Shown: piece after piece, positions 1 through 11,900 of the stretch | Numbering within the stretch: position 1 is the first letter of the stretch | Layout of the letters: each line of letters starts with the position of its first letter | From: Heterotrichella gracilis | Lineage: Eukaryota; Sar; Xanthophyceae; Tribonematales; Xanthonemataceae | Direction: 5' to 3' | Assembly (NCBI GenBank): GCA_032358255.1 | Contig: JAULBX010025076.1 | Location: forward strand, 1-64,000 | DNA length: 64,000 nucleotides | Notes under the pieces: generated by a model | Database searches by the model: none | The model's input: the letters and a program-made list of their open reading frames with translations, nothing else | What the model was told of the DNA's origin: nothing | Translations under genes and position numbers: made by a program

Positions 1-23
1 ACCCCCCCCCCCCCCCCCCCCCC
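1..23. repeat. poly-C tract
   Basis: After the first base the window opens with an uninterrupted run of 22 C. It lies just past the donor of the last visible exon of the minus-strand gene, so it is probably intronic. A homopolymer at the edge may also be an assembly boundary. Confidence 0.8.
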
Positions 24-48
24 TCATCCACCCCTCCCACCCACCCAC

Positions 49-1461
49 CTGTGTCATGCGTCTCCGCCGGCACCGTCTGATACCCACTGGGCGCCTTCTC
101 CCACCCCCACCCCTGCCCCCCCGCGCATCCCCAGTGCAGCAGCGCCCCCTCCAGCCCCCCATCGGGGTACGCCTCCCCCATGGCAAGCACAGCCACACCC
201 CACCGGCGCCCCTTGTGGAGGCAGCCATGCAGGTGGGCCACTAGGGTGCCGTCCACACCGGTGATGCGCTGCTCGCTGCTGGTCACAAACTGTGGGGCGT
301 GGGAGACAAGATAACCTTGATCAGATATATTTTCCTGTTCTTGTACACACACAGGAACAAGAAAAGAATATTTCATTGAGGTGGGAGGAGTAAGGTATAG
401 GGTGTGCCTGCGCGCCACTAGGGTGCCGTCCATGCTGCGGGTCACAAACTATGCACGTGTGGGCAACCCAAGAGGGGTGATAAGATCCTTCTGTTCTTCT
501 GTTTTGATACTCAACCCACCTGAAACCCCTCCACGTCTTTCCGCAGGCCCTGCCAGATGTGCGCCTTCTGGGCCGCCAGGCAGTGGAGGTCGCCAGGTGT
601 CAGCTCGGCGTCGCGCCCCGTCAGCTCACTCACCGCACGCCGCAGGCTGTGCACTGCTGCGGTGGCGTCGGGCTGGACCTGGTGCACGTATGCGCCCGCC
701 TCCTCCACGGCCCTGCAAAGAGCGGTTGTAACCCGTTTAAAATTCCAATTTCAGCTTCAAGTATTCAAACAAAAAATCTTGTTGCAAATATGCACCTGCC
801 TCCTCCACGGCATGCGGGATGCAGTACTATACTATATCAACATGAGCATTAACAAAAATAACCAGAAAACTCTTCAGCAGACATTTTTTGAAGGTTTTTT
901 CACAAATTGTCTGTGCAGCGCTGGATGGAGATGCAAGGCTGTATATGAAAGCAGCAACGAGGGTATGACATGCACCCCTGTCAAAATAATTGTACTCCCA
1001 ACCCAGTGGCAGTCTACTCGCCATGGCAGAAACCATCACTCTGGATCGCTGCACAACGCCACGGATTACTGGACAAAACCCTAAAACCCTAAACCCTAAA
1101 TCAGGAAATCCAGCTTCAAAGTCCACCGGCACAGCACCGTCTCCCGCCTGCGCACATCCAACCGCACTGCGCGCCTCTAGTCTGACACGTATGCTTGCCC
1201 CAATTAAAACTCGGCTGTTGCACGCTGGCGCAGCCCCTGGAGGGAGTCGCCCAAACCTAACCGCGGACCTATAATGCATGCACCAACTTCAACAATGCCC
1301 ATCGGCCCTCGCCCACCTTTTGGCCACCTCCGCCTCACGCCTGAGCACGTTCGCCCTGCGCTGCGCCACCTCCAGGTCAGGCACCAGCGCCTGTGCTTTT
1401 TTGAATTCCGCAGCTGCCCGCTGCCGCAGCTCCTTGGGAGAGATGCCCGACTCAGCTGCCG
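49..1461 (-). CDS. partial gene, possible CBM45-type starch-binding (glucan water dikinase-like) protein
   Basis: Three minus-strand exons join in phase: 1317-1461, 520-712 and 49-289. The 3' end lies outside the window and 5' exons beyond 1461 could not be resolved. The upstream part is helical and charged (SPKELRQRAAAEFKKAQ). The last exon reads FVTSSEQRITGV, then LLHWG, then GWEKAPSGYQTVP. A Leu-His-Trp-Gly followed by a Trp…Pro-Pro-like stretch is the pattern of CBM45 modules, which bind starch in plastid alpha-glucan water dikinases and some alpha-amylases. That family link is from memory of the motif and is tentative; no dikinase domain is visible here. Splice borders are GTGGGC/GTGGGT donors and CAG acceptors. 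Two decayed copies of its acceptor-side junctions sit in the introns at 411-463 and 787-815. Confidence 0.4.
1079..1100. repeat. telomere-like CCCTAAA tract
   Basis: Three near-perfect CCCTAAA units lie in the intron between two exons of the minus-strand gene. In that gene's sense direction the tract reads TTTAGGG. Confidence 0.8.
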
Positions 1462-2816
1462 CTGCGCGGGGTGGTGGGGCCAGGGCCCCACGCCTGGCGT
1501 GCCATGGGTGGGATGGCGGGGGCAGGGGGTAGGCGCCTGTGGAGGGGTTTGTGTGGGTGGGGTGGGTGGGGTGGGTGAAGGGCGTTTGTTATAGCAGGGG
1601 CTGGGCGGGGTTTGGGTGGGTATTGCCCAACAGGGATATGGTGGGTGCAGGTCAGTGGGCATGCGGCCAATAACCCTTGCACCCCAAGGATGGCTCTGGG
1701 GGCTGCCAAGCGCGGTGACAATATGCGTGCACCGTCACGCACAGGACATGACGCACATGCAGGTTTGGACCGAGACAATCCTCACCACAGCCAGGTGGGC
1801 AGGGTCAAGTGCCACAGCGGCAAGCCTCCGTTCTGGTGGCCAGCCATCACACGCTATCCTGATGCTACGTGCCAAACATTACGGTGAGAGCGAAGTGCAC
1901 AACACAAGGCTAGCAACACCAGGCTGGTTTGAAACTGACGATCAGATCACGACAGTATATACAAGATTTGCACCAAAGGCTGGAAAAGCGGGGCATGTAA
2001 AGGCGCCGTTGCTTGCACGAAGCCCACCCATTTGCGTAGCACGGGACTAGAGTGGACCGGGTACTCTTCCAATCCAAGTGAGGATAACACCTACTACTGT
2101 TGCACAACTCCCGTACGATGCCGACGCCAACAAGACATAGTCAGCCCGATGGAGTCAACGAAGCGATGGGTTGGAATACAGGTGTTCCCTTGCAAGGTCA
2201 TGACAGCCACTGCTTGCAGCAACCCACCTCTCAACGCCGCTGACTGGGTATGCAGGTCTCGGGATCCATGCTGTGACCGGCGAAGTGTGCCGTGCCTGGC
2301 CCGAGGTGCAGTCACTGTACTCATCGGAGCACCACAGGCGTGCAAACGCTAGTGTATGGGGCGTCAGCTGCAACCCATGGGGCGAATGTAACTGCCAAGC
2401 AGCCTAAAAGGATGAGAACTGCCCAGATCAAGATTGCTTTTGGAGACAGTATATGATAGTTTCACAACGTTGAGCACATGCTACTAGAAGATTTAAGTTG
2501 TGGGTAGTGTTCCTTATCGTCAAGACCCCCTTGGTAAAGCTTTGTTTGGGGTTCTTGCTTTCTCACCCACATGGCGGGCACTAGAGGTCAGACAAAGTTG
2601 CGAAGTTTCAGGTGTCGGCGATACCGTATTTCTTACCTATTAACCGTACGTGGCGGCCTGTGCTACAATCGGATGCCTTTACAGACTGGTCGCTGTTACG
2701 CACTACACTGCACACGCATTTTGAACAGTCGGCTTGCTCCGCCGCATTTGAAACTGCGCCCTCGTCAGTAGACAAACCACCTTGGCAGCATACCCGTAGC
2801 CTACAACCAAGCCAGC
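1462..2816. other. spacer between divergent genes, no resolved gene
   Basis: This stretch lies between the first resolved exon of the minus-strand gene and the start of the plus-strand armadillo gene. It holds G-rich runs of the form GGTGGGTGGGGT near 1550-1620. Further 5' exons of the minus-strand gene and both promoters probably lie here, but no open segment has convincing coding character. Confidence 0.5.
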
Positions 2817-5350
2817 ATGCCTCCCAAAGAGGGTTTCACCAGTGTTGAAGAAGCCCTCGCCGAAACTGCTTCCACGTTAGACACCAGTACCGATGCTGGC
2901 GAGCTCGCGGTGGCCTGCGGTGGGCTGTCGTTCCTAGCGGGCTCTGTACAAGACGAGGCAAAGTTGCTACCTTTTATACCGAAGCTGTTGAAGCTGTTGG
3001 ATAGCGGAGACGTCAATATCAAGGTATCACGCAGTCGCATGCATGCATGCCCATATGCATGCATACGCACACAACTAGCCATGGCCCTCAGGACCACTCA
3101 GCGTGTTCAAAGAGTCACTCCACCCAGCACTAAATCCACACATCAGTAACTGGTAGCTAGAGAATTGCATTGGAGCAACGCCTTGAGCCACGGGGGTTAT
3201 CACCTTGCTACACACATTAACAAGGGGGTGTGACACCTACGGCCAAGGTTGACTGGGCGCACGCCTTGCAACTACGTGAAACAATTTAACATCGCACTTC
3301 ATTTGCGGCCCTATGGCTGCAGCATCACCCTGCGCACCCACTCCACGACCCAACACCACACCCGGCCAGCACACCTGCTAAACCCTACACCATAAACCCT
3401 AAACCCTACAATACACCCTACCCGCCCCTTGAGTGATCTCGCCACTACCACCCGCAGGCCAATGCCACCTCCGCTGTTGCGGCGCTGGCCAACGCCAGCG
3501 GCGCCTGCTGCTCGCAAGCACTACAGCAGGGGGCGGTGAGTGGTGCAGGCTCGTAGTGACGCAGAAACTGGGGCCTGCACGATCCTGGAAGCGCTGGAGG
3601 TTGCCACTGACTATACCTGCTTATTGTAGACTCTGGCACTGGCATGGGTTTTGGATACACGAGAGCTGTGCGCGACAGACACTGTTGCAGTGGTCTGTGG
3701 CTGCATGCCAGATGCATGACCGACTGCCCCAACTCAAATCCCCAACATACCTGTGCACACGCAGCTGTTTGTTGTGGGAAATGCACACGTTCAACTGTAA
3801 TCTGTGCTGCCAGGTAACCAAGGTAGTGGCTGCACTTCGCGCCCCAAACCCGCCATCTGCAGTATGCTTCAACTCGCTTGCTGCGCTGGGGCCCCTCGCG
3901 GACGAAAGCTCGCAAGGCAGCATGGCAGCCGTGCTAGAGGCAGGAGGTGCGCGCATCTATCATGCTGCATACGATCCATTCTCCATTCGTCAAATAAAGG
4001 GCCATGTCGGTTGGTGCATCCACTGGGGTAATTGCAATGGCCAAATAATAGCATCAAGGCATGGCATACCTGATGCACTAAATGATCGTTGGGACACATA
4101 CCATGATGCACTAGATGATTAGGGGGACACACACCATGGTACAGTTTGTGATCATTGGGACACATACCTGGGATTCTGCAAGGTTACGTAGAGCACTATA
4201 CAGCTGCCCATACTGCCATTCTGCACCTCTTGCGCTACCATTGATCCACCAGCGGTGCAACCGCATGGAGGGTGAATGGATGGTGTGCCTGTGCAGGTGT
4301 GGGTGCAGTCATCGACCTCATGCGGCCAGGTGGCGATGGCAACGTGCTGGAGGCCGCAGCTGATGCGCTGTGCCACATGTGCACTAACGCTGCACACAGG
4401 GATGCGCTGGTTGAACAGGTGACATGGGGCGCGGCTGCTCCTGCTTGCATGGCATCAAATTTATGCCTTGCATGTTGCCAACTGTCTGTCAAGCGGATGC
4501 ACATGCTGTTCAAATGCTTAATTCCGTGAGCACATTGTGAGCCAACATGTGACCTGCTTCAAAGCGTCATTGGCAGTCAGTCAGCAGGCTTTTGCTGCAG
4601 CTTGCCTGCTACAGAGCTTGACTTCTTACTGCACCGGCCAGGAGCCAACCATTTGCCAGCACATCAGCCAATGCACACCATGTGCAAAAATGGACAGGGG
4701 AAGCTGCGTTCATCGCCCTTGCCAAGCCTTGCCACCCTTGCTTTGCGTGCAGGGAGCCCTGGCGGCCATCGCACCCTTGCTGAGCCACGACAATTACGAC
4801 ACCCGCGTGCGCGCGCTCATGGCGGCAAGCATGCTTGCTGCCGACAGCCCGGCAAACCAAGTGACGCTGGCGCAGGTGCCGGGGGCGATAGGGTCCCTGC
4901 TACGCAGCGTGCGCCAGGCAGATGATGCCGATTGCCGCCAGCTGGCATCTGAGCTATTTAAACGGCTGGTAAGTGATTATCAAATTTGTTCATTATTCAG
5001 TGAATATTTCCAAATTGGACTGTAACGGTTAAACGTTTCATGCCACCAGCTAGCATTGGAGCTGTTGAAGAGGCTTGTAAGTGGGCGCTGAAAACCCAAA
5101 TCTTTATTGCTATTTTCTTTTGTTAACACGTTATCGTGATCACAAATATATGGCGCAAGCCGATGTTGCTGTAAAGTCTTTCTTGCATACATCAACACTC
5201 GCATGTCAGTGAACGTACACACAATTTCAATGCTTGCTTGCTTGGTGGGTGCAGGCTGCTAATGCGGATGCCAAGGACGCGGTTCAGGAGTCGCTGCGTG
5301 CCAGCCGGGTAGAAGAGGAGGCGCACGCTGCTGCTGCGTTTGTGAATTAG
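2817..5350 (+). CDS. armadillo/HEAT-repeat protein (292 aa)
   Basis: Seven exons join in phase: 2817-3023, 3458-3535, 3814-3946, 4297-4418, 4753-4968, 5050-5076 and 5255-5350, ending in TAG. The product is nearly all helical repeats with armadillo-type signatures such as NATSAVAALANAS, GGVGAVIDLM, EAAADALCHMCTNA and QGALAAIAPLLS. It has no signal peptide or membrane segment and ends in a short Ala/Glu-rich tail (…AAAAFVN). Armadillo proteins are scaffolds that bind partner proteins, and the partner cannot be inferred from sequence. The ATG at 2817 gives a normal acidic start and no upstream in-frame extension is needed. Exon 6 is a 27-nt microexon coding LALELLKRL, which repeats the end of exon 5, LASELFKRL, and looks like an exonised duplication. 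The gene is convergent with the formiminotransferase gene. The fold assignment is firm; the specific function is unknown. Confidence 0.8.
3377..3424. repeat. telomere-like CCCTAAA/CCCTACA tract
   Basis: A degenerate C-rich telomere-like tract in intron 1 of the armadillo gene. It ends about 30 bp before the acceptor at 3455-3457 and could serve as its pyrimidine tract. Confidence 0.75.
4068..4170. repeat. tandem repeat in an armadillo-gene intron
   Basis: About two and a half imperfect copies of a unit of roughly 45-50 bp, containing TGATGCACTA, then GATNATT, then GGGACACATACC. It lies inside the intron between exons 3 and 4. Confidence 0.7.
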
Positions 5351-5745
5351 TTCAGAGCTAATTGACAACTGGAAATATCTCGTTTATGGAGGGGTGGGCA
5401 TGTTATGGGCCCTTCGCATCTCCCTGCACTGGCTGCGGACGGTCAGTTGGACCAGGACACGCAGGCTGCTGGTTGGTGTGCGAGTCATTGTACAGGGTGC
5501 AGAGACGTTTGTAGTGGTTCATCAGGTATAGTTGAGTTTTGTTAGAAATTTGGCTAGAATGCAGCCCTATATTGCAACCATCTTGGCAAAAGACTCTCGG
5601 AGATGTTGATATGGTATTTTTGCAGTATATTTTGCCATTAGTTGTCTGCAATGTACCGCGTTGGTATGGTCAAACAATAACTGGTGCCGCACGCGTGAAG
5701 AGTTGGAGCACTACACAACCTCGTCTCCTAAAGGTATCAACAGTT

Positions 5746-5870
5746 GGCTTGCATGGGTGCTTGCACTTTATACAACTCCAACCCTGGGAAGGGGCTTGAC
5801 TACTCCACTATGGAGTCAAGCTCCATCCCTGGATTTGAGTTGTATAAAGTGCAAGCACCCCATACATGCC
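5746..5870. repeat. foldback (inverted repeat) element, arms of about 57 bp
   Basis: The left arm contains TGCTTGCACTTTATACAACT and the right arm its reverse complement, ending GCAAGCACCCC. Arms match closely over about 57 bp around a loop of a few bases (TCCA-CTA-TGGA). It lies in the spacer between the convergent 3' ends of the armadillo and formiminotransferase genes. It may be a non-autonomous foldback transposon relic or a transcribed hairpin. No coding capacity is seen. Confidence 0.85.
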
Positions 5871-5907
5871 AATCGAAACGCAAGAAAACACAGCACACGC
5901 CAGGTTG

Positions 5908-7916
5908 CTATTGCCTGCCCTCCAAGGCGCTTGCGTATGCTCCTACAAGCTGCTCTGGGCTGCGTCCTATGCGGTACCCTCTGGCCACCTGGACGCCATT
6001 AGCCGCAGCTGCATCTGCCACTGCCTGGTGCACTGCCTCAGGGGGGGTAAGGGTGTAGTCGAGGAGGTTGCATGCCACCTCAACTCCTGCGTTGCATTTG
6101 CGAGGACAGTCTTTTAGATGGTGCATGCAATGGGAAATCATGGGGTGTATTTTCCTGCCCAGGAGATGAATGAAGTCTTGCTTACAATCCATGCCATTGG
6201 CTGCCAGAGGTACGCTGTAACGCCATACTAGTAGGTACGGTATCCACTACACCCACGTTTCTAGCCGACCACTGCAGCAAATATTGCACAATACTGGGCC
6301 ACCACACATAGCACCTATGCCGCTGTCCAGGCGACACCCCTCACCATCTTTGTGCGGCAGCGCCATCGTCTCTACATGTTTGAGCCCTCCTCCCCTCTCA
6401 CTCACAAGTAGTGCTATCTCCCTGGCAGCGCCCATATCACCACTGTCCAGCAGCACGTTGTAGTTGACAACCCACCGGCATGCGCCGATGCACACCACCC
6501 CATGCCGCTCGTCGACACAAGCTGGGCCGTAGTCTGGTGCTAATGGTAAGGTCTGGTCATGCTTCAACACGCTGCCATGCCACACTCCTGCGCGCACAGG
6601 TATGTTGCATCATGCCATGCTATCATGTTCATAAATGCCATCAATCGCTAACCTACTTATTGAACGGGAATATATGCAATATAGAATGTAAAGCACCCAT
6701 ATATGCTCTCCTGCAATTCTGCTGCTTACTTATTTCACAAGCACATGCATACACCCATGAGCACTCACCCCCTCCACCACGCCAAATTTGCTGTTAGCCA
6801 TGGTGACTGGCATAGCCAGGACATGGGGTGCTCCTGTGTAAGCGCACCTTTCTGTGCTCCCTTGAAGTAGCCTACCTGGCGCCGTACGTATGCTAACGTG
6901 TTGTGGTGGGGCGAGGCATGGCCGTATAGGTACACTGGCATTGCATTGGCCCCTGAACCAATGGCCTCTCCTGCAAAATGGACAATAATAACATACCCAC
7001 TTCACAAGGCATTACTGCCCGCCGTGCACCGGTCTGCAGTGATCCACAGCCATACTGGATCAACATAGCATCAAGGGTGAGACACACACACGATGTGGGT
7101 GCTTAGTATGATTGTTGCCCCACACCAAGCGCCAGTAAGTACTGACCTGGGCGCACAGCTATATGCACTGCTCCAGTACATGCAGGGTATGTGCACTGCC
7201 ACCTCCAGGACCAACCCTTCTTGCCCCAGGAAAGTGGCACAAGGGGGTTGCAAAGCAAGTGCCTGCCGACTGCAGGTGGCCTCACCAAACCCTAATTCAT
7301 AAGCCCCAAACCCTACCCAGTGCATGTGCCAGGTCCCTTGCATCATCGAGGGTGGCCTCTAGCCCCACTGGGTGGCATGAGATGTGGTCCACAGACCCTA
7401 AGCGAGGGTGTGTTGCACTGTGCTGCCTCAAGTCGATGAGCTGCAGGGCCTCGCGAGCCACTAACACCACGGCCTCAGACAACTGCACGCAGTACGGGGT
7501 GTCAGTGTTGGCGCAATGCGCAAGGGTGTTCAAGCAACGGAGGTGCACCCTACATGTAGGGCAGACCGGCTTTTGGCGCTGCCTGGGCCCTTGCCGTTCA
7601 TCGCAGGTGGGCAGGTCCACCCAGTCATACGGTGAATATAAAACCATGCGTGTGCAGTGCTACTGTCTGCGTATGCACCCACCTGGCTGACTCCGGTTCC
7701 AGCGAATGTGAAGCCTGTTCTGTTATACGCTGCGTCCACAAACTGATACAGCAGCTTTGCACCCTGCTGCTCTTTGCCAAGGTCCTGCACTTGGCAATAG
7801 AGTCACCACATTCTGCAGGTTTTCTACCACTGGTTTGAGTAGCAGCAGGACTTCACTTACAAGCAAGCGCCGTATGGTATCCTCGTTGCGCCCTTCAGAC
7901 ACGTAGATATTACACC
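5908..7916 (-). CDS. glutamate formiminotransferase-like protein (5' end unresolved)
   Basis: Six minus-strand exons join in phase: 7861-7916, 7683-7784, 7317-7482, 6848-6970, 6345-6587 and 5908-6086. About 289 residues are visible. Family hallmarks in order are GCNIYVSEGRN, QFVDAAYNRTG, ALQLIDLRQHSATHPRLGSV with DHISCHP, NAMPVYLYGHAS, LAPDYGP and VNYNVLL, and VEVACNLLDY. These match the N- and C-terminal subdomains of formiminotransferase, which moves a formimino group from formiminoglutamate to tetrahydrofolate. No cyclodeaminase domain follows, because the chain stops shortly after VEVACNLLDY, as in plant stand-alone forms. The first visible exon begins at a CAG acceptor in phase 1 with no in-frame ATG, so a short upstream coding exon is missing from the model. 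It was not found between 7917 and 8500. Telomere-like repeats start at the donor of the 7317-7482 exon. Confidence 0.85.
7287..7316. repeat. telomere-like tract at a donor site
   Basis: Two degenerate CCCTAA units separated by a spacer. Read in the sense direction of the minus-strand formiminotransferase gene, the donor itself is GTAGGGTTTGGGG, so the intron begins inside the tract. Confidence 0.7.
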
Positions 7917-8938
7917 CTGCAATGGGCAATACTGGCTGTGGTCATAAACATACCACACTGATAAGTATAAGATGTCCAGGCTTGCCATGCACATCCCCCA
8001 TGCCATGCACAGCCTGTATGAGGCGCGCTGTCGCAGTGTTGACATCACGCAATACCTAGCAGTTTGTGAGGCATACGCTGTTGGCTTCGAGAGCAGAATG
8101 CCCTGCGCATTGAAACACAATGCGGTTGCCCTTATCTCCTCGTCTATCTCGCCGGATGGGCACAGCTTGCCAGCAACGTGCTGTCCAGCTGTACAGACTG
8201 TGGCTTTGATAGAAGGGCGTGCACTAGTATTGCTACAGCGCCAAGAACCATGGGAAGTGAAGTGCATGCATCCTATGAAACTTCACTTTTCCCTACTGCA
8301 TGCATAGTTCCGCGGGAGCCCGGCAAGGTCCCAGCCAGTCCGGGCAGTCCTCACGTCGCGCGCGCAGTTGTTTAAATTTTTAGGGTTTAGGGTTAACCCT
8401 AAACCCTAGACCCTTAAATAAAATTTAATTTAATTAATTAGAACTCTGTTTTTCTCCCTCTTTACAGTTTCGTACTATCCCTGAGAGCGTTCAATTCAAA
8501 CAAGGTTTCGTGCAGCTTGCAAGTTTCACCACTGCTAGACTCTGGCATTCAAGAACGTGATTCACAGCCACAGTTGTTATACAGTTTGTTGCCAGTGGTC
8601 CAGAACGTTCCTGCAAAGCCACGAAGCACCAGCTGCTGGCTTCCCGTTGAGTGCATGCAAAAGCGAACATCCCGGCCACCTCAATTTGAGAGCAGATTTA
8701 TCGCGCAAAAATGGCTTGACTTCCCTGTTTTCTTGAAAGGTATTGTGGTGAGCTGTATGTCAATGCTTTGTAGTGCGTGGTATCGCTGTGTCACTGCCCC
8801 CAGAAAGTCATGTATCCGTCCAGTATAAACGAAAGCAAAAGGCGTCCAAGAACCTACGTTGAACCGTGAGGGTTTGAAGCCATATCTTTGTGTTCATGAC
8901 AGGCTTGATGAAGTAATCTTGAGACGCCGTGGTCTCAG
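7917..8938. other. spacer between divergent formiminotransferase and coiled-coil genes
   Basis: Presumably contains both promoters and the missing first exon of the formiminotransferase gene. No convincing coding segment was found. A palindromic telomere-like tract at 8378-8408 is the only clear structure, followed by an A/T-rich stretch (8409-8445). Confidence 0.5.
8378..8408. repeat. head-to-head telomere-like palindrome
   Basis: Two TTTAGGG units meet two CCCTAAA units at a central TTAA, giving a near-perfect palindrome of 31 bp. Confidence 0.85.
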
Positions 8939-11900
8939 ATGGAACCGCCAGAGGCGGAATCCAGGGGCTCGTCTCCAAAGGACGTGCTTGAAAGGTTTTC
9001 GCAACTGGAGTCTCAGGTGGGTGTAGCAGACGGACAGTGTAAACAAGGTCCACAGAAAGACCTTGGCAAGCTCCTGAGGCCACTGATTGGCGTGGCTTGG
9101 AAAATGGCCTGAAAAGTGCCTGCCATCTTGTTGTCTATTTGTTCCCTGGGGAAGCCAGTGTGGAGTTGCAGCACCACCTTGGGTGTTGGCGTGTGCATGA
9201 GCTATCATTTCCATATAGTAGTATCAAAAGAGGCTTGCATTTGATCGCAGTGGAAGGAGTACGAGCAGAAAGTGGCACAGCGCACCAAGGAACACCAACA
9301 TGCCTTGGCCAAGTCAGCCAGCCTCCTGGACACTGCCACCAAAAGGTTTGCATCGCCTGACAAAATTCGAAGGGAGCCACTGGGCAACCACAACTGGTCA
9401 GTGCCTGCCAACGTGTCCAGGGAGCTTCCATTCCCCTCCACGTACACTCCCTTCACAAGGCCTGCCCCACTGTTTGCAACACCAACGACAGCACCAGCCT
9501 TCCCAACCGGGGCTGTGGCTGGTGTGGGCCCTGCAAATGGCAGCGTGACTGGTGTGGGTGGGCTGGGAGACGCTGACAGCTTGCTGCAGCAAGTGTCCAA
9601 CGCCTACCTGCAGCAAGTGGAGGAGACCAGGTCGAACTACACCCAAGAGATTGAGAAGCTCAAGGCAAGTCTGCAGCTATCGGTGTTTTTTGTTTCCAGC
9701 CAGGTGCTTGGAAGGGTTACAAATAGTTTGCAGGATGCAATGTTGTAACAGGCTTGTTCATTGGTGCAGTCCGAAGCAACGTCATGGGCCAAGCGGCGAG
9801 AAGAGTCCGTGCGCCAAGGGGAGCAGGCGTCTGCCACTGCTGCTGAACTGAGGAAGAGCGTGGCAGAGTCCAAACAGGCAAGCAGTTTGCGCTGTTGGAG
9901 GCTAATTGTTACCATCAAACCAACCAACTGCCTGACTGTACCCAAATACAGGTGTCCCTAATTTTGTGCATGCTATTGTTCAGGAGCTTGAGATTTTGAC
10001 AGAGGAGGTTGACCGGGTGAAGGCGCACCTTGAGTCTCTGGAGAGGGCTCGGGATATCGAGAAGGAGGCGCTGGAGAAAGATCGCCGGGCCTTGACACAA
10101 GAAATGGAGCGCGAGCGAGAAGAGCATGAGCAGCTCATGAAGGCAAGTAATAAATGTTTCCCACAAAGAATGCTGATATTATGTGCAAGTGTATGGCAAG
10201 GTTTGCACTTTGAGTGGTGGCAGCTGACATTCTGTTATGCTCAATGTGCAGGCCCAGCATGAGGCAGTGTTTGACGCGGTACAGCGTGAAAGGGCAGCTG
10301 CAGCTGCTGCCCTGTCTGCAGCAGATGATAAGGCACGCAGACTTGAGAAGGAGGCCCACAAGCTGGCTGCCAAGGAGCAGGAGATGCGCACACGCGAGGA
10401 GCAGTTTGAGGAGCATGTACGTGGCAGGGTGGATGCGGGTGCCACCAGCCATGCATAATTGACTTGGGAGGCATTACGTGGGTGCATGCACCGATTGCTT
10501 GCTGTGGTTGGTTGGGCAAAGGGGTGATGACTGTGATTTCCTGCAGGTGAGGGAGATCACACGTGCATTCAAGGACCGCGAGGCGAGGCTCAACTCAGAG
10601 GAGGAGCTCCAAGCTGAGTATGCAGCCAGGCACAAGGCTCTGCATGACTTCCAGCACGACCTGCTGCAACGCGAGAAGGAGGCGCACAAGCTGGAGGCTG
10701 ATGCGCAGTTGGCGCGCTCAGAAGCTGAGGCGATAAGGGCTAGCCACAAGGTATGCTTGTGATACTGCACCATACACCTCCTGCGCACGCAACTCTACGT
10801 ATGCTGCATCTCAAACATGGTGGGCCTCATGCATGGCATTTTGCGTGACAGAGGCACGCGCTTTGCAGGAGGATGTGAAGTGCCTGCAAGGGGAGCGTGC
10901 GAAGCTGCAAGGGGAGAAAGCGAAGATCGAGGCGGATTTAAGTGCGCGGGATGCAGCCCTGCAGCAACGAGAGGAGCAGCTCTCGTCTGCACTGCGGCAG
11001 CGGGAGGCTGATCGTGCCAAGTCGCTTCAGGAGGATGCGGACAGGAGGGCGCAGTCGTTGGCAGAGCTGCGGCAGATTGAGGATGCGGTTGCTCAGGCTG
11101 GCAGGTCAATGAGACAGGTACGCCGTTCAAGGATGAGGTGCATGCACGCCTTTGGTTGGAGAATTTACTGGACCATCTGGGCCACTGATCCGCCTAGGCA
11201 TCCCTGTCAAAAATTGATTGTGGATCTCCCGCTTTGGGGGGGAGCCCTGGTGCGCAATGGCGAACATGCATCAAGATGGGGCTTACTGACAGGGTTTGCA
11301 TGGGGCTGGCACTTGTGAACGACACGAGGGCATGTTGTGTGGCCACTGTAAGGTGCATTTCATTGGGGTACAGATGCAACTGAGACTGTAAACTGTACTG
11401 ATCTTCCCATATGGCTGCAGGCCGAGGAGGAGGAGCAGGCCATGCGGTCCAGGAACAGGCAGCTGAGGCAAGAACTGGAGGAGTCGCAGCGCATCTATGA
11501 AAGGGCAATGGCTGCGCAACAAGCTGCTCAGCAGGTGCGGTCCTGCGTACCCCCTGAGACAGCCCACACACAGAAATATATCTGCATTTCAATTTCAAGC
11601 TATGCATCATGTGGGCTTTCCTATCTCATAGAGCCAGCACTAACTGCGTCTATTTGCAAACTCTCAGAGTGCCAAGGAAGCGCAGCGTTCTGCCGAGGCG
11701 GCAATTGACACCGGCAAACACGAGGTCTTGAAAATCCGCAAGCAGTTTGAGAGTGCCATGCACGAGCTGAACAAGCTCAAGAATGACAAAGAGCAGTGGT
11801 GCAGCCAGTGGCAGGTGGACCAGGCACAGATGGATTTGGAGAGGACAACACTGGCATCAACGCTCAAGGTAGGAGCCAGCATCAAGCACTCAAATGCATA

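Noticed and set aside
7147-7219. Extra formiminotransferase exon between 6970 and 7317
   Set aside because: A phase-compatible segment exists, but joining 7317-7482 directly to 6848-6970 gives the unbroken family sequence ALGEAIGSGANAMPVYLYG.
7857-8267. 136-codon minus-strand frame as the N-terminus of the formiminotransferase
   Set aside because: It overlaps the real exon in another frame and shows no family similarity.
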